Positions 1 through 9,875 are shown, counted from the stretch's first letter. The stretch: 64,000 nucleotides of DNA from Bacteroidota bacterium (GCA_023446155.1 JAEXIT010000008.1:1-64000); one strand, 5' to 3'. The notes: generated by a model from the letters alone, not told the origin. Numbers and translations are program-made.

Positions 1-29
1 AGTCCCTGCCCGATCACTCAGGCAGGACT
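1..29 (-). terminator. Hairpin downstream of the giant T9SS gene
   Basis: An inverted repeat (AGTCCcTGCC / GGCAGGACT with one bulged base) lies just past the stop codon of the 47-6313 gene. It fits a transcription terminator for that gene; the possible T-run lies outside the window. Confidence 0.5.
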
Positions 30-46
30 TTATATAATGTTACTGC

Positions 47-3000
47 TTATTTCTCTCTGCTGATATAAACCCATCCGGTTTTAGTATCCCCACCTTTTAA
101 CTCGATAACATAGAAATACGTTCCGTCTGGTAATTCACTACCACCTTTCGATTGTCCAAACCATTGCTTAGTATAACCTGTACCATGGCTGTAAACTTCA
201 GTACCGTAACGGTTAAAGATGCTTAGTTTTTCTACTTCGAAATTAGACAGGTCGAAAGTATCATTTAATCCGTCATTGTTTGGTGAAATACCTCTCGGAA
301 TCACACATGAAGCAGAAATCTCGAAACTACTTTCGTTTGTACAAATTGCTGAACCTGTTCCGGTTTGAGCAAAGATGTAAACTGTTTGAGTAGTCGATAC
401 TACCTGTCCAGCTTGTAACTGAGCTCCTGTTCCACCAGTACCTGTATAGTATGCATTTCCTGCTGGTAATGCCGGTAATGTATAGCCTTCACATTCTACC
501 GTTACATCTGGTAATGTTGCAACCGTAGGTGTATTGTAGATCGTTACCGTGAAGCTATTCTCGTCATTACATCCAGCAGAAGTACTTGTATATACATACA
601 ATACTGTAGTTCCATTAACAGGATCACCTGCATTTAACATCGTACCTGTACCACCTGGGCCAGTGTAGTAGTTATTGTTAGCAGACAATGCTGGTAAAGT
701 ATACGCTCCACAAGAAGCTACGTTTTCCGGAGCATCCGCATTTGCAGTTTGGATTGTTACTACAAAACTACTTTGATCTGTACAGAAGTTTGGTGCAACA
801 CCAGACTGTGCATATACATAGATCGTTTGTGAAGTTGTAATTGTAGAACCAGCGGTTAGCAATGTTCCTGTTCCGCCAGTACCCGTATAATAATTAGCAA
901 ACGAAGGCAGTGGTTGTAATGTATAGCTATCACAAACTGTTGCGTTTGGAATTACCGGAGCAACGATGTTTGTTGTAATATTTACTGTGAAGCTATCTTC
1001 TGCATAACAGCTCGGGTTAACCGTAGACTGTAAGTACACATAAATCGTTTGTGTCGATGTGATAGGGTCACCTGCATTTAATACAGTACCTGTAGCACCA
1101 GAACCTGTATAGTATGTACCCGCATTTAATGCTGGTAATGTATACGATCCACAAACAGTTACATCGTCCGGAGCAGTAACCGTAACACCGTCGTTTGTCA
1201 CAACTGTGCTAACAGAGTTAGTACATCCGTCAATCGTTACTTCTAAAGTATACGTACCTGGTTGTGATACCACGATTTGCTCTGATGTTTCACCAGCGAT
1301 TACAGTTGTACCGAAGTACCATGTATACGTTGGATTATTAGCAGTAGTATAGTTTTGAGGGGTCCCTACTAACGTTACGTTACCTGTACATACAGAATAG
1401 GTAGCTGGCATGGTTACGATTGGCATTAGTTTTACAACTAAGTTCACCGGAATCACACCATAACAAGTAGCAGCATTAGCACCTTCAACACGGATATAAA
1501 TTGTTTTTGTGTTACTGTTATACGGAACCGTTGCGTCAATTGGGCTTACTCCATTTGTAGCATCCGCTAATGAAGCATAATACGTTACATTATAAGTAAA
1601 CGCTGGGTTCTGTCCTGCAACAACCTGAGGGGTTAATGTAGACAAATCAAAATCAGCGAATCCGTCGTTAGATACATCGTCACACACTTTATAATCCGGC
1701 ATAGTAACCTGATTAATTGTTGGTCCGAAAGTAATGTTTACACTATCCGTAGGGTTGTTTGAACATGATGGTTTTGTAACCACAACGCTATACTCACCTG
1801 ACTGTGTAACCGTTAATGTCTGACCTGTAGCTCCAGGAATAACGTTTGTTCCGTTATACCATGTATAGGTAGTTGCATTTACAATTCCGGCATCTAAGGT
1901 ATACGATGTTTGTCCACATAATACTTTATCCGGACCTAAATCAACCGTACAAACGATGTCACAGTTCGTAGAACCGGCACCTGCCTGACCCTGGTTGGTT
2001 TGTGCTAACGTAATGTTACCCGCACTACCATTATAATTCGTAATCTCAATCAAATAATATTGACCAGATACCGCATTCGGAATATTAAAGTTCTCCACTG
2101 ATGCAGAACTATAACTACATCCTACGTTCGCTCCTAGATTACCACAACCTGCAGTAGGTGAAGTAAACGGACCATACGCGATGAAATCCACGTCAATTCC
2201 AGCTCCAGTAGTACTTGTTTGTGAAATCTGGAACTGTAAGTTTCCTGATTGTTGTACTTGTAAGAAATACCAAGTTGGGTTTGGCGTTGTTGTTAAACAC
2301 GCTACCGTTCCTAAGTTTGGCACCCCGATAGAACCTGGGAAGGTAATCGATGGCGATGTATTGTTCGCACAGAATGCTTGCGCATCGGCACAAGTAATAA
2401 CCGTACCCACACAAAGGTTAAATGTAAAGCTTTGTGCTGTTGTAGCGTTACTATATACTCGGATCAAATAGTTTTGTCCCGGTACTAAACCGTTAACAAG
2501 ACTGTTATTCGGATCACTACACACAATTGGCGTACCACCACATGCACTGTATACAGAGTGATACATATTATCTGTATTTAAACCCGTTGAAGTCGTATTT
2601 AACAACGCGATATAGTGTTGTGTATGTGTCGCTGTAAATTCAAACCAAACGTCATCATTCGGGTTACCACCACAAGTGTTTGGTAACGCTGAAGCTGTTG
2701 CTCCCGCTAATGTTCCCGGAGTTGTCTGACCACAAAGTGAATCTTCATTTACCGGTACATGAATTGGTGCAGTACATTCGTCATTCGAAATTAATGTACG
2801 GAATGTTCCTTTAATCGACCAGGCACTGATATCCGAAGAACTACAAAGTGCTCTTACATAGAAATCATAAGGTCTTCCTGGCAATAATGCCGGTGGACCA
2901 CTATACGTAAATGGTGGTGGTGTATTTACGATTACTCCAGTAGCTCCAGTAGCTGGTGCCGGAGAACCTGCTGGTAATACAATCACTTCCCACTGCGTAG

Positions 3001-6000
3001 CCGTACCCATTTCCTGCCAGTTTAGATCAGCAGAAGTTTGTGTAATATTGGTAGCCGTTAAGTTTTTCGGTTTCGGACATGTTGGTGGTGGTGCACAGGT
3101 TACAGTAGCATCCCATCCATCACGTACGCCACTTCCGTCTGACGTAAATACAAATGTTAAACATCCTCCTACAGTCGACTCAAATGGGCCAGGTAGGTTT
3201 GTTGTTAAATCACCTGCATAAGTACCTAATAATGTACCTGTTGTTCCTGTTCCTTCATACACACGTACAAAGTCATATCCAGCTTCTGTATTGAAACTAT
3301 TGAATGTAACCGTAACCATATCAGTCGGGTTCGCCGGACAGATTGTAGTGGTTACGTTAGCACTGTTTCCATACTGACCGTTAGGTCCTCCCGGATCATA
3401 GAAATGATCACCGGCACAGTAGTTCGGTAATGTTTTGAAATTTCTAGGGCCAGTCCATGTACTGGAATCTGTTGGGCTACAAACCGCTCTTACATAGAAA
3501 TCATATTCTGTATTTGAGTTTAATCCACCCAATACATATGGCGGCGGTGTATTTACCGTAGCTGTAATTGCTGTTCCAGGGATTGGGTTTGTATTTGGAT
3601 CTGGTGTTCCTACAGGAACTGCCATTACAACCCAACTTGTTGCAGTTCCGGCTTCAAGCCAGTTCAACTGAACAGAGTTCATCGTAGGGTTAGACACTAC
3701 AAAGTTTTTCGGTTTCGGACATGTTGGTGGTGGCGCACAGGTTACTGTAGCATCCCATCCGTCACGTGTACCACTTCCGTCTGACGTAAATACAAATGTT
3801 AAACATCCACCAAGTGTTGATTCAAAAGGTCCTGGTAAGTTCCCTCCGGTCAAAGCACCTGAATAGGTCCCTAATAATGGAGCTGTAGCATTTGGTCCGT
3901 TGTAAACACGAACGAAATCGAATCCAGACTCCGTATTGAAGTTAAGGAAAGTAACCGTTACGATATCTGCAGGCGTTGGCGCACAAATTGTAGTCGTTAC
4001 GTTCGCACTGTTTCCGTATTGCGCGTTTGGTCCTCCCGGATCATAGAAATGATCTCCCGCACAGAAGTCCGGTTGTGTTTTAAAGTTTCTAGGTCCCGCC
4101 CATGTACTGGAATCCGTTGGACTACAAACCGCTCTTACATAAAAATCGTAATCGGTATTTGAAGTCAATCCGTTCATGGTATACGGTGGTGGTGTATTTA
4201 CCGTAGCCGTAATTGCTGTTCCTGGAATTGGGTTACTGTTCGGGTTTGGTGTTCCTGCAGGTACTGCAATTACAACCCAACTTGTTGCTGTTCCCGACTC
4301 CAACCAGTTTAACTGAGCAGAATGAGCAGTAATATTGGATACAGCTAAGTTTTTCGGTTTCGGACATGTTGGTGGTGGGCCACAAGTTACAGTAGCATCC
4401 CATCCGTCACGTATTCCACTTCCGTCTGACGTAAATACAAATGTTAAACAAGCTCCCGGTCCGGATGATTCAAAAGGACCTGGTAAGTTCGCACCTGTTA
4501 AGTTTCCTGAGTACGTTCCTAATAATGGAGACGTAGCATTTGGTCCGTTATAAACACGAACGAAATCGTATCCTGACTCAGTGTCAAAATTATTAAAAGT
4601 AACCGTAACAATATCCGTTGGACTTGTAGGACAAATCGTAGTTGTTACGTTAGCACTATTGGCATATTGAGCATTCGGTCCTCCCGGATCATAGAAATGA
4701 TCTCCCGCACAATAGTTTGGTAAAGTCGTGAATGGTTTTGGACCAGACCACTGACTAAAAGATCCGTCTGGACATTTTACTCTTACATAATATTCATAAT
4801 CTGTCCCAGATGCTAAAGGCGCACCTCCTACAGTAGTCGTAGCCGTATAAGCTGGACCAGTTGTTACAGCTGTTCCTGCTCCCTGAGGGATTCCCGCACC
4901 AAGTGCCTGAACAACTACTTCCCATTCTGTACCCGATGAAGGATTACTCCAGCTTAAGTTAGCCGAGTTCATCGTAATACCCGCAACAGCCAAAGCACCC
5001 GGAGGTGTACATGTTACTTTCTGAATTACTAAAGTATATCCCGTTGTTTGCGGAGTCGCGTTGGTAGAAATAACAAAATAGTAAGTCGTTCCTGCCGTTA
5101 CCGGGAAGTTAGGAATGCTTCTGATATTGGAATTCGAGTTACCGATACCCGCTAAACAGCTGGTTCCAATATTAGCACAGTTATTATATACGAAGATACC
5201 CGAATACGTTGCCGTAGGTGTCATCGAAATATCAATATTACCGGTAAAAGTAGCAGTATAAGCATACACTACGTCATTACCTGTTAAATAGTTTGTTGTG
5301 GTACCACAACCTGTTGTTCCCTGGCTACCACTAATATTATTACCGTAGTTACTCGTATTATCGGTAGTGGAGTACGGCAACTGGTTGATCATAATTGGCG
5401 CAGCACAAGTCTGTCCTAAACTTACCGTTGTAAAATAGAACGGTCCGGCCCAGTTACTTGGAACACCACCGGTACAGATAGAACGAACGCGGTACTGATA
5501 AACAGTTCCAGGTGCAATAGGTGCACCCGTCGAAGTTGTTGTAGCCGTATATGGATTCGAATTTATAACCTGTCCATTTCCTGTTAAAGGATCCGTAGAA
5601 GGAATTAATTCAATTTCCCATTGTGTAGAACCACTTGGATTGGCCCATGATAATACTGCAGAGTTTGTAGTGATATTACTTGCTACCCCAGTGTTTGGAT
5701 CCAAACACTGCTGAACCAAGTTGATGTCATCAATCACAAAACGATCACCATCGGCTCCAGTTCCAACTTGTGTATGCTCTCTTACAAAAGCGATATACAC
5801 TTGCTGGTTAGCCGCTACAGCTGGCGATAAGTTAACAACCACCTCTCTGTATTCACCTGCAACAGGAGATACCTGAGCTTCTGTCAAGTTCGCTACCTCA
5901 GTAGTAAAACTCGTCAGGTTGGTTTGTGACGTCGTTGATATTTTAATTTTAAGTTTTGATCCCTGATCTCCGGCACGTCCCTGAAGTCCGTAGAAACGCA

Positions 6001-6313
6001 ACTGCCCGTTAGCTGGTACCGTTACCAGCGGAGAAATCAACCAATCCTGCTCGGTGTTCCCATCACCGATATTCACCCTTTCAACCACGGCGGCATAGTT
6101 GCCTGTGTGAGGAGGAGATGTTGTGGAATTTAGCGGTGTACGCACCCATAGGTTCGCACTACCGGGTCCCAATCCTATGCCATTATGAGAGACAACCCAA
6201 GTTCCTCCTGGCCCTGATGGTGGAAAAGCACCTTCAAATCCTTCGGGGAAAACTTGCGAATAACTCACAAAACTCAATAATGACATAAGAATTAATAATG
6301 TAATTTTTTTCAT
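47..6313 (-). CDS. Giant secreted adhesin-like protein with FN3 and CUB repeats and a T9SS type B sorting domain
   Basis: About 2088 aa when started at the ATG at 6313; the reading frame extends 19 codons further, but the internal Met begins a good signal peptide (MKKITLLILMSLLSFVSYSQ). The first ~200 residues resemble a cleaved-adhesin/MAM-like domain, followed by fibronectin type III modules. Three near-identical FN3+CUB units of ~214 aa follow (FN3 starting CPKPKN, CUB starting CAGDHFYDPGGP). The C-terminal third has Ig/PKD-like modules, including four ~72-aa repeats built around YYTGxGGTGxxL. The last ~80 residues, beginning IPRGISPNNDGLNDTF and ending VYISREK, match the gliding-motility-associated (type B) T9SS sorting domain. 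Known of the family: such proteins pass the Sec and T9SS machineries and are released or surface-held through SprF/PorP-like partners. Ligand binding or adhesion is inferred; no catalytic site was seen. Confidence 0.88.
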   Translation of the reverse strand: MKKITLLILMSLLSFVSYSQVFPEGFEGAFPPSGPGGTWVVSHNGIGLGPGSANLWVRTPLNSTTSPPHTGNYAAVVERVNIGDGNTEQDWLISPLVTVPANGQLRFYGLQGRAGDQGSKLKIKISTTSQTNLTSFTTEVANLTEAQVSPVAGEYREVVVNLSPAVAANQQVYIAFVREHTQVGTGADGDRFVIDDINLVQQCLDPNTGVASNITTNSAVLSWANPSGSTQWEIELIPSTDPLTGNGQVINSNPYTATTTSTGAPIAPGTVYQYRVRSICTGGVPSNWAGPFYFTTVSLGQTCAAPIMINQLPYSTTDNTSNYGNNISGSQGTTGCGTTTNYLTGNDVVYAYTATFTGNIDISMTPTATYSGIFVYNNCANIGTSCLAGIGNSNSNIRSIPNFPVTAGTTYYFVISTNATPQTTGYTLVIQKVTCTPPGALAVAGITMNSANLSWSNPSSGTEWEVVVQALGAGIPQGAGTAVTTGPAYTATTTVGGAPLASGTDYEYYVRVKCPDGSFSQWSGPKPFTTLPNYCAGDHFYDPGGPNAQYANSANVTTTICPTSPTDIVTVTFNNFDTESGYDFVRVYNGPNATSPLLGTYSGNLTGANLPGPFESSGPGACLTFVFTSDGSGIRDGWDATVTCGPPPTCPKPKNLAVSNITAHSAQLNWLESGTATSWVVIAVPAGTPNPNSNPIPGTAITATVNTPPPYTMNGLTSNTDYDFYVRAVCSPTDSSTWAGPRNFKTQPDFCAGDHFYDPGGPNAQYGNSANVTTTICAPTPADIVTVTFLNFNTESGFDFVRVYNGPNATAPLLGTYSGALTGGNLPGPFESTLGGCLTFVFTSDGSGTRDGWDATVTCAPPPTCPKPKNFVVSNPTMNSVQLNWLEAGTATSWVVMAVPVGTPDPNTNPIPGTAITATVNTPPPYVLGGLNSNTEYDFYVRAVCSPTDSSTWTGPRNFKTLPNYCAGDHFYDPGGPNGQYGNSANVTTTICPANPTDMVTVTFNSFNTEAGYDFVRVYEGTGTTGTLLGTYAGDLTTNLPGPFESTVGGCLTFVFTSDGSGVRDGWDATVTCAPPPTCPKPKNLTATNITQTSADLNWQEMGTATQWEVIVLPAGSPAPATGATGVIVNTPPPFTYSGPPALLPGRPYDFYVRALCSSSDISAWSIKGTFRTLISNDECTAPIHVPVNEDSLCGQTTPGTLAGATASALPNTCGGNPNDDVWFEFTATHTQHYIALLNTTSTGLNTDNMYHSVYSACGGTPIVCSDPNNSLVNGLVPGQNYLIRVYSNATTAQSFTFNLCVGTVITCADAQAFCANNTSPSITFPGSIGVPNLGTVACLTTTPNPTWYFLQVQQSGNLQFQISQTSTTGAGIDVDFIAYGPFTSPTAGCGNLGANVGCSYSSASVENFNIPNAVSGQYYLIEITNYNGSAGNITLAQTNQGQAGAGSTNCDIVCTVDLGPDKVLCGQTSYTLDAGIVNATTYTWYNGTNVIPGATGQTLTVTQSGEYSVVVTKPSCSNNPTDSVNITFGPTINQVTMPDYKVCDDVSNDGFADFDLSTLTPQVVAGQNPAFTYNVTYYASLADATNGVSPIDATVPYNSNTKTIYIRVEGANAATCYGVIPVNLVVKLMPIVTMPATYSVCTGNVTLVGTPQNYTTANNPTYTWYFGTTVIAGETSEQIVVSQPGTYTLEVTIDGCTNSVSTVVTNDGVTVTAPDDVTVCGSYTLPALNAGTYYTGSGATGTVLNAGDPITSTQTIYVYLQSTVNPSCYAEDSFTVNITTNIVAPVIPNATVCDSYTLQPLPSFANYYTGTGGTGTLLTAGSTITTSQTIYVYAQSGVAPNFCTDQSSFVVTIQTANADAPENVASCGAYTLPALSANNNYYTGPGGTGTMLNAGDPVNGTTVLYVYTSTSAGCNDENSFTVTIYNTPTVATLPDVTVECEGYTLPALPAGNAYYTGTGGTGAQLQAGQVVSTTQTVYIFAQTGTGSAICTNESSFEISASCVIPRGISPNNDGLNDTFDLSNFEVEKLSIFNRYGTEVYSHGTGYTKQWFGQSKGGSELPDGTYFYVIELKGGDTKTGWVYISREK

Positions 6314-6347
6314 AATTAATCCTATGATTTTTGATAAGTTTAATCCC

Positions 6348-6355
6348 CAAATATA
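6348..6355 (-). promoter_or_regulatory. Candidate -7 promoter element for the giant T9SS gene
   Basis: On the minus strand this reads TATATTTG, an exact match to the Bacteroidota -7 consensus TAnnTTTG, 34 bases before the chosen start. No clear -33 TTG was found at the usual spacing. Confidence 0.4.
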
Positions 6356-6397
6356 AAATAAAATTAGCAATAACTTAACGTTATATGTTAAAATTCA

Positions 6398-6423
6398 CAA
6401 AAAAAGCAGCCATACGAGCTGCT
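6398..6423 (-). terminator. Hairpin plus T-run with no intact gene upstream
   Basis: Read on the minus strand, AGCAGC-tcgtatg-GCTGCT is followed by seven T. It sits in the 485-base gap between the giant T9SS gene and hflX (6314-6798), where no intact minus-strand gene precedes it. It would fit the end of a decayed gene or a small RNA. Confidence 0.55.
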
Positions 6424-6452
6424 CTTTTAGTATTGTTAAATTATTTTATTAT

Positions 6453-6518
6453 CTATTTCTTAACAATTCTCAATTCGAATGTTTGGTTTTTCACATTTTC
6501 TCTAAAATAGAATCCGGA
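6453..6518 (-). pseudogene. Possible C-terminal remnant of a lost gene
   Basis: In the otherwise gene-less 6314-6798 gap, one minus-strand frame reads SGFYFRENVKNQTFELRIVKK then stop, 30 bases before a terminator-like hairpin. In-frame stops occur at 6519-6521 and shortly upstream, so it cannot be an intact gene. The sequence looks like a protein C-terminus, but it is too short to assign. The rest of the gap holds the two promoters and nothing else I can support. Confidence 0.25.
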
Positions 6519-6773
6519 TCACCCATCTGTTTTTAAAGTCCTCTAACCTGGTTTTTACCCCAATCATGTCACTTAAATTTCCCAAAATAAACCAGCAATC
6601 CCTTTGTTTTTGGGACTTCCGACTTGTAAAGCAAAACCACCAACACATACGCTTAATCCCGAAAATAAATTTCAACTGCAGTGTTTGCAGTAAAAAAATA
6701 CAAATAGTGCTTTACGATCAGAAATACACCCCTGTTATATTTTAATATTTACCATCATTATTACCGAAATGCT

Positions 6774-6781
6774 TATTTTTG
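6774..6781 (+). promoter_or_regulatory. Candidate -7 element for hflX
   Basis: TATTTTTG fits TAnnTTTG and ends 17 bases before the hflX ATG, so the leader would be very short. No convincing -33 element was seen. Confidence 0.4.
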
Positions 6782-6798
6782 TACTTTAATAGAAAAGA

Positions 6799-8028
6799 AT
6801 GTTAGAGAAAGAAGTAATAAATTTTGAAAAAACCGTAATTGTCGGGATCATAACCAAAGAACAAAGCGAAGAAAAACTGAGCGAGTATCTGGATGAACTG
6901 GAATTTCTGACCTATACTGCCGGAGGGGAAGTGGTGAAGCGTTTTTCTCAAAAGATGGACAAACCCAATCCCAAAACATTTGTGGGAACCGGTAAAATGG
7001 AAGAGATTCAGTACTATATAAAAGATAACGATGTTAAAACTGTAATTTTTGACGACGAGCTTACTCCGGCGCAACAAAAAAACATCTCCAAAGTACTGGA
7101 CTGTAAAGTACTGGACCGTACCAACCTTATTCTGGATATTTTCGCCCAAAGAGCCGAAACATCCTATGCCCGTACACAGGTAGAACTGGCGCAATGTCAG
7201 TATTTGTTACCGCGCCTTTCGGGGATGTGGACGCACCTTGAACGACAACGTGGTGGTATTGGTATGCGTGGTCCCGGTGAAACCGAAATCGAAACCGACC
7301 GCCGTATTGTTCGGGATCGTATCGCGTTATTAAAAGAAAAAATCAAAACCATCGACCGTCAGATGTCGGTACAACGTAGCAATCGCGGCGCCATGGTACG
7401 TGTGGCTTTGGTAGGCTATACCAACGTTGGAAAATCAACTTTAATGAATGCCATCGGTAAAAGCGATGTATTTGTCGAAAACAAACTGTTCGCAACTTTG
7501 GATACAACGGTACGTAAAGTAGTGATCAAGAATTTACCGTTTTTGTTATCCGATACCGTTGGATTTATCCGCAAATTACCAACACAATTGGTGGAATCCT
7601 TTAAAAGTACATTAGACGAAGTACGCGAAGCCGATCTATTGTTGCATGTGGTGGACATTTCGCATCCCGATTTTGAAGATCATATCGCCTCTGTAAATCA
7701 GATTTTACAGGATATTAAAAGTGCCGATAAGCCTACGATCATGGTCTTTAACAAGATCGACGCTTACAAACACCTGACGATTGACTCCGATGATTTGATC
7801 ACCGAACGGACAACCAAACACTATACGTTGGACGAATGGAAAAATACCTGGATGTCGAAAGTGGGTGAAAACAATGCCTTGTTCATTTCGGCCACGAGTA
7901 AACAAAATTTCGAGGAGTTCCGTGAAAAAGTATACGAAGCCGTACGAACCATTCATATTACGCGCTTCCCTTATAACAACTTCCTGTATCCGGATTATAA
8001 GGATGCGGTTGAAAAAGATGAAGAATAA
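6799..8028 (+). CDS. hflX: Ribosome-splitting GTPase HflX
   Basis: 409 aa, close to the usual HflX length. An N-terminal nucleotide-binding domain and a helical linker (with the GGIGMRGPGETEIETDRR stretch typical of HflX) precede a TRAFAC-class G domain: G1 GYTNVGKST at 206-214, G3 DTVGFI from 252, G4 NKID from 318. HflX binds the 50S subunit and splits stalled or stress-arrested ribosomes. The ATG lies 17 bases after a -7-type promoter element, and a strong symmetrical hairpin ends the unit, so it is probably monocistronic. It is convergent with the DUF3078 gene. The family assignment is very secure. Confidence 0.96.
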   Translation: MLEKEVINFEKTVIVGIITKEQSEEKLSEYLDELEFLTYTAGGEVVKRFSQKMDKPNPKTFVGTGKMEEIQYYIKDNDVKTVIFDDELTPAQQKNISKVLDCKVLDRTNLILDIFAQRAETSYARTQVELAQCQYLLPRLSGMWTHLERQRGGIGMRGPGETEIETDRRIVRDRIALLKEKIKTIDRQMSVQRSNRGAMVRVALVGYTNVGKSTLMNAIGKSDVFVENKLFATLDTTVRKVVIKNLPFLLSDTVGFIRKLPTQLVESFKSTLDEVREADLLLHVVDISHPDFEDHIASVNQILQDIKSADKPTIMVFNKIDAYKHLTIDSDDLITERTTKHYTLDEWKNTWMSKVGENNALFISATSKQNFEEFREKVYEAVRTIHITRFPYNNFLYPDYKDAVEKDEE

Positions 8029-8033
8029 AAAAA

Positions 8034-8057
8034 GGCTGTCGATCGACAGCCTTTTTT
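8034..8057. terminator. Bidirectional terminator between hflX and DUF3078
   Basis: GGCTGTCGATCGACAGCC is a perfect 18-base palindrome with A-run before and T-run after, six bases past the hflX stop. The symmetry lets it serve both convergent genes. Confidence 0.85.
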
Positions 8058-8090
8058 AAACCTGACAGGTTTTTGAAACCTGTCAGGTTT
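8058..8090. repeat. Dispersed inverted repeat, AAACCTGACAGGTTT family
   Basis: AAACCTGACAGGTTT and its near-complement AAACCTGTCAGGTTT are separated by a few bases and abut the previous terminator; the right arm overlaps the DUF3078 stop codon. Related arms recur at 37242-37275 and 53766-53828, always at gene 3' ends. Confidence 0.7.
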
Positions 8091-8961
8091 AAAAACCGTA
8101 ATTAATTCCGATACCCAATACCTGACGGATCTGAAATCCTTTAAAAGCATTGTCGTCATAAATGGTTTGAAAAGCCAGATTGGTAGTCAAATACTTATTG
8201 ATTTTCATCACTACGTTTAACTGATAATCCAAATCCACGTTTTGCGGATCTTCCAGATAATTGGAATACAGGTTTAGTATGTTTTCAACCGATACATTTT
8301 CCATCAGCGTGAACTTATAGTAGGCCGATGCGTTAAAACCCAGTTCGTATCGGATGCTTTTTCCTTCATCAACCCCAAAATAAGCCTGATTGGGCAACGT
8401 AAAATTCTTATCGACAATCGTCAGCTTTGAAGTTGCCGGCGACAGGTTCACTTTCAGGTTATCGCTTTTTTTCCAAAGCATACCCGGACCAAATGACAGA
8501 TATCCCGGAGACAAAATATTGGTATATTCATTTCGGGTTTCGGCTCCATCGGCATCGGTCCCATACGTATACCCTTTGGTCATCTGCGTTTTAAAGTTTA
8601 AAAAAGCCGAATAATACCAGTAACCGGCCGCCTTTTTACCCAATAGCGAATTTAACTCCAGTCGGTCGTCCGTTTTCTTTTCAAAGGCCGAGTTCTTCGT
8701 TTTAACAAGTCCGTATGCGGCAATAATTTTATTATCCCAGGACCAGTCTCCTTTTTTATAATTAAAATCGTAATTCACACCCAAATTTCCGGCGATATTG
8801 TTTTCTCCTCCGGCAACCCAGTTGTTAAAGGCCGATTGGTTAAAAAGGAACGAAATATTCCCTTTCGTAGTCCAGTGTTTTGTAGTATCCTGAACGGGTT
8901 CTTGTGCTTGAACGGCCATAGTACCGATAAAACAAAGCAGTGTCAATGCAATTTTTCTCAT
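8089..8961 (-). CDS. DUF3078 outer-membrane-like protein
   Basis: 290 aa from the ATG at 8961, chosen because it starts a signal peptide (MRKIALTLLCFIGTMAVQAQ) that the longer frame would bury. The mature part starts with the WTTKGNISFLFNQSAFNNW type segment of DUF3078, then alternating aromatic/polar beta strands, and ends in GIGINYGF with a terminal Phe, as in outer-membrane beta-barrels. Function is unknown; the family is common in Bacteroidota. It is the last gene of the sufS-sufE-DUF59-DUF2480 run, 79 bases after DUF2480, and may be co-transcribed with it. Its stop lies inside a dispersed palindromic repeat. Confidence 0.85.
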   Translation of the reverse strand: MRKIALTLLCFIGTMAVQAQEPVQDTTKHWTTKGNISFLFNQSAFNNWVAGGENNIAGNLGVNYDFNYKKGDWSWDNKIIAAYGLVKTKNSAFEKKTDDRLELNSLLGKKAAGYWYYSAFLNFKTQMTKGYTYGTDADGAETRNEYTNILSPGYLSFGPGMLWKKSDNLKVNLSPATSKLTIVDKNFTLPNQAYFGVDEGKSIRYELGFNASAYYKFTLMENVSVENILNLYSNYLEDPQNVDLDYQLNVVMKINKYLTTNLAFQTIYDDNAFKGFQIRQVLGIGINYGF

Positions 8962-9040
8962 AGGTAGAATTTTCTGTTTCACACAAGGTAGCAAAAAATC
9001 ATAAAAAAATCACAAAAAACGCTGTGAAATCCAGCCAAAA

Positions 9041-9547
9041 TTATTTGCGTTTGTAAACCGGAACTGCCGAACAGGCTTCACCAAACATAATGCTTTTAGC
9101 AACCGGCATCAGCTTTTGTGTTGCCAGTACATAAACTTCCTGCGGAACCGGTTTGCGGGAACACCCTTTGATGATCACCGGTTTATCCTGATAACTTGTA
9201 TAATCCAGTTTTTGCAATATTTCCTGATACATCCCAATCTCCATTTGCGGAATCGTTCCCCAGAAAACATTTTTGGCCACCGGCTCCAAATAAGCTGTGA
9301 TCAACATATATGCCCAAGCGGGAACAATAGCATCTGTGCTACAGGACAAAGCCACAAATCCATCTTTATAGGCTTCCCAGTCGTGGTTTTTTAGTTGCTC
9401 GCGGAAATCTTTTTCACGCAACACCAATCCTTCATAAAGCCATTGTGAAACATCAACGGTAAAACGAGGTCCTTCCGGGTAATAATCTTCCAGATCAAAA
9501 ACCTGCAAGACACTATTCGCGACTCTGTTTACAATCTCCTCTTCCAT
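9041..9547 (-). CDS. DUF2480 family protein
   Basis: 168 aa, a soluble protein without signal peptide. It matches the DUF2480 family of Bacteroidota (IVNRVANS start, YPEGPR, GCSRKPVP near residue 130). Its start overlaps the stop of the DUF59 gene by one base (TAATG), so the two are translationally coupled. Function is unproven; its constant place beside SUF genes suggests a role linked to Fe-S cluster metabolism, which is inference from context only. Confidence 0.85.
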   Translation of the reverse strand: MEEEIVNRVANSVLQVFDLEDYYPEGPRFTVDVSQWLYEGLVLREKDFREQLKNHDWEAYKDGFVALSCSTDAIVPAWAYMLITAYLEPVAKNVFWGTIPQMEIGMYQEILQKLDYTSYQDKPVIIKGCSRKPVPQEVYVLATQKLMPVAKSIMFGEACSAVPVYKRK

Positions 9548-9870
9548 TATAGCATTCCCAGTTCGAGTTTGGCTTCTTCGCTCATTAAATCTTTACTCCA
9601 TGGCGGATCGAAAGTGATTTCCACTTCACAGGATTTCACCGCATCAATAGATTTTATTTTTTCTTCCACTTCCATCGGTAAGGTTTCAGCTACCGGGCAG
9701 TTGGGGGATGTAAGGGTCATTAATATTTTTACGTCGTTGTCTTCGTTGATCATCACATCATAGATAAGACCCAATTCGTAAATATCCACCGGGATTTCGG
9801 GATCGTAAATACCTTTCAGTACTTTTACCACATTTTCTCCCAGATTTATAGTATCGTTAAATTCTTCCAT
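9547..9870 (-). CDS. DUF59/MIP18-family Fe-S assembly protein (SufT-like)
   Basis: 107 aa, a single DUF59 domain: VVKVLKGIYDPEIPVDIYELGLIY at the N-terminus and the SPNCPVAETLP loop with the conserved Cys, then FDPPWSKDLMSEEAK at the C-terminus. Family members (SufT, PaaD-like, eukaryotic CIA2) help maturation of Fe-S proteins. It lies 5 bases after sufE and overlaps DUF2480 by one base, which supports a role in the SUF pathway. The exact client proteins are unknown. Confidence 0.9.
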   Translation of the reverse strand: MEEFNDTINLGENVVKVLKGIYDPEIPVDIYELGLIYDVMINEDNDVKILMTLTSPNCPVAETLPMEVEEKIKSIDAVKSCEVEITFDPPWSKDLMSEEAKLELGML

Positions 9871-9875
9871 AACAT

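Noticed and set aside
3060..4990. Regularly spaced repeats that might suggest a CRISPR array
   Set aside because: Units are ~645 bases, stay in one reading frame and encode FN3 and CUB domains.
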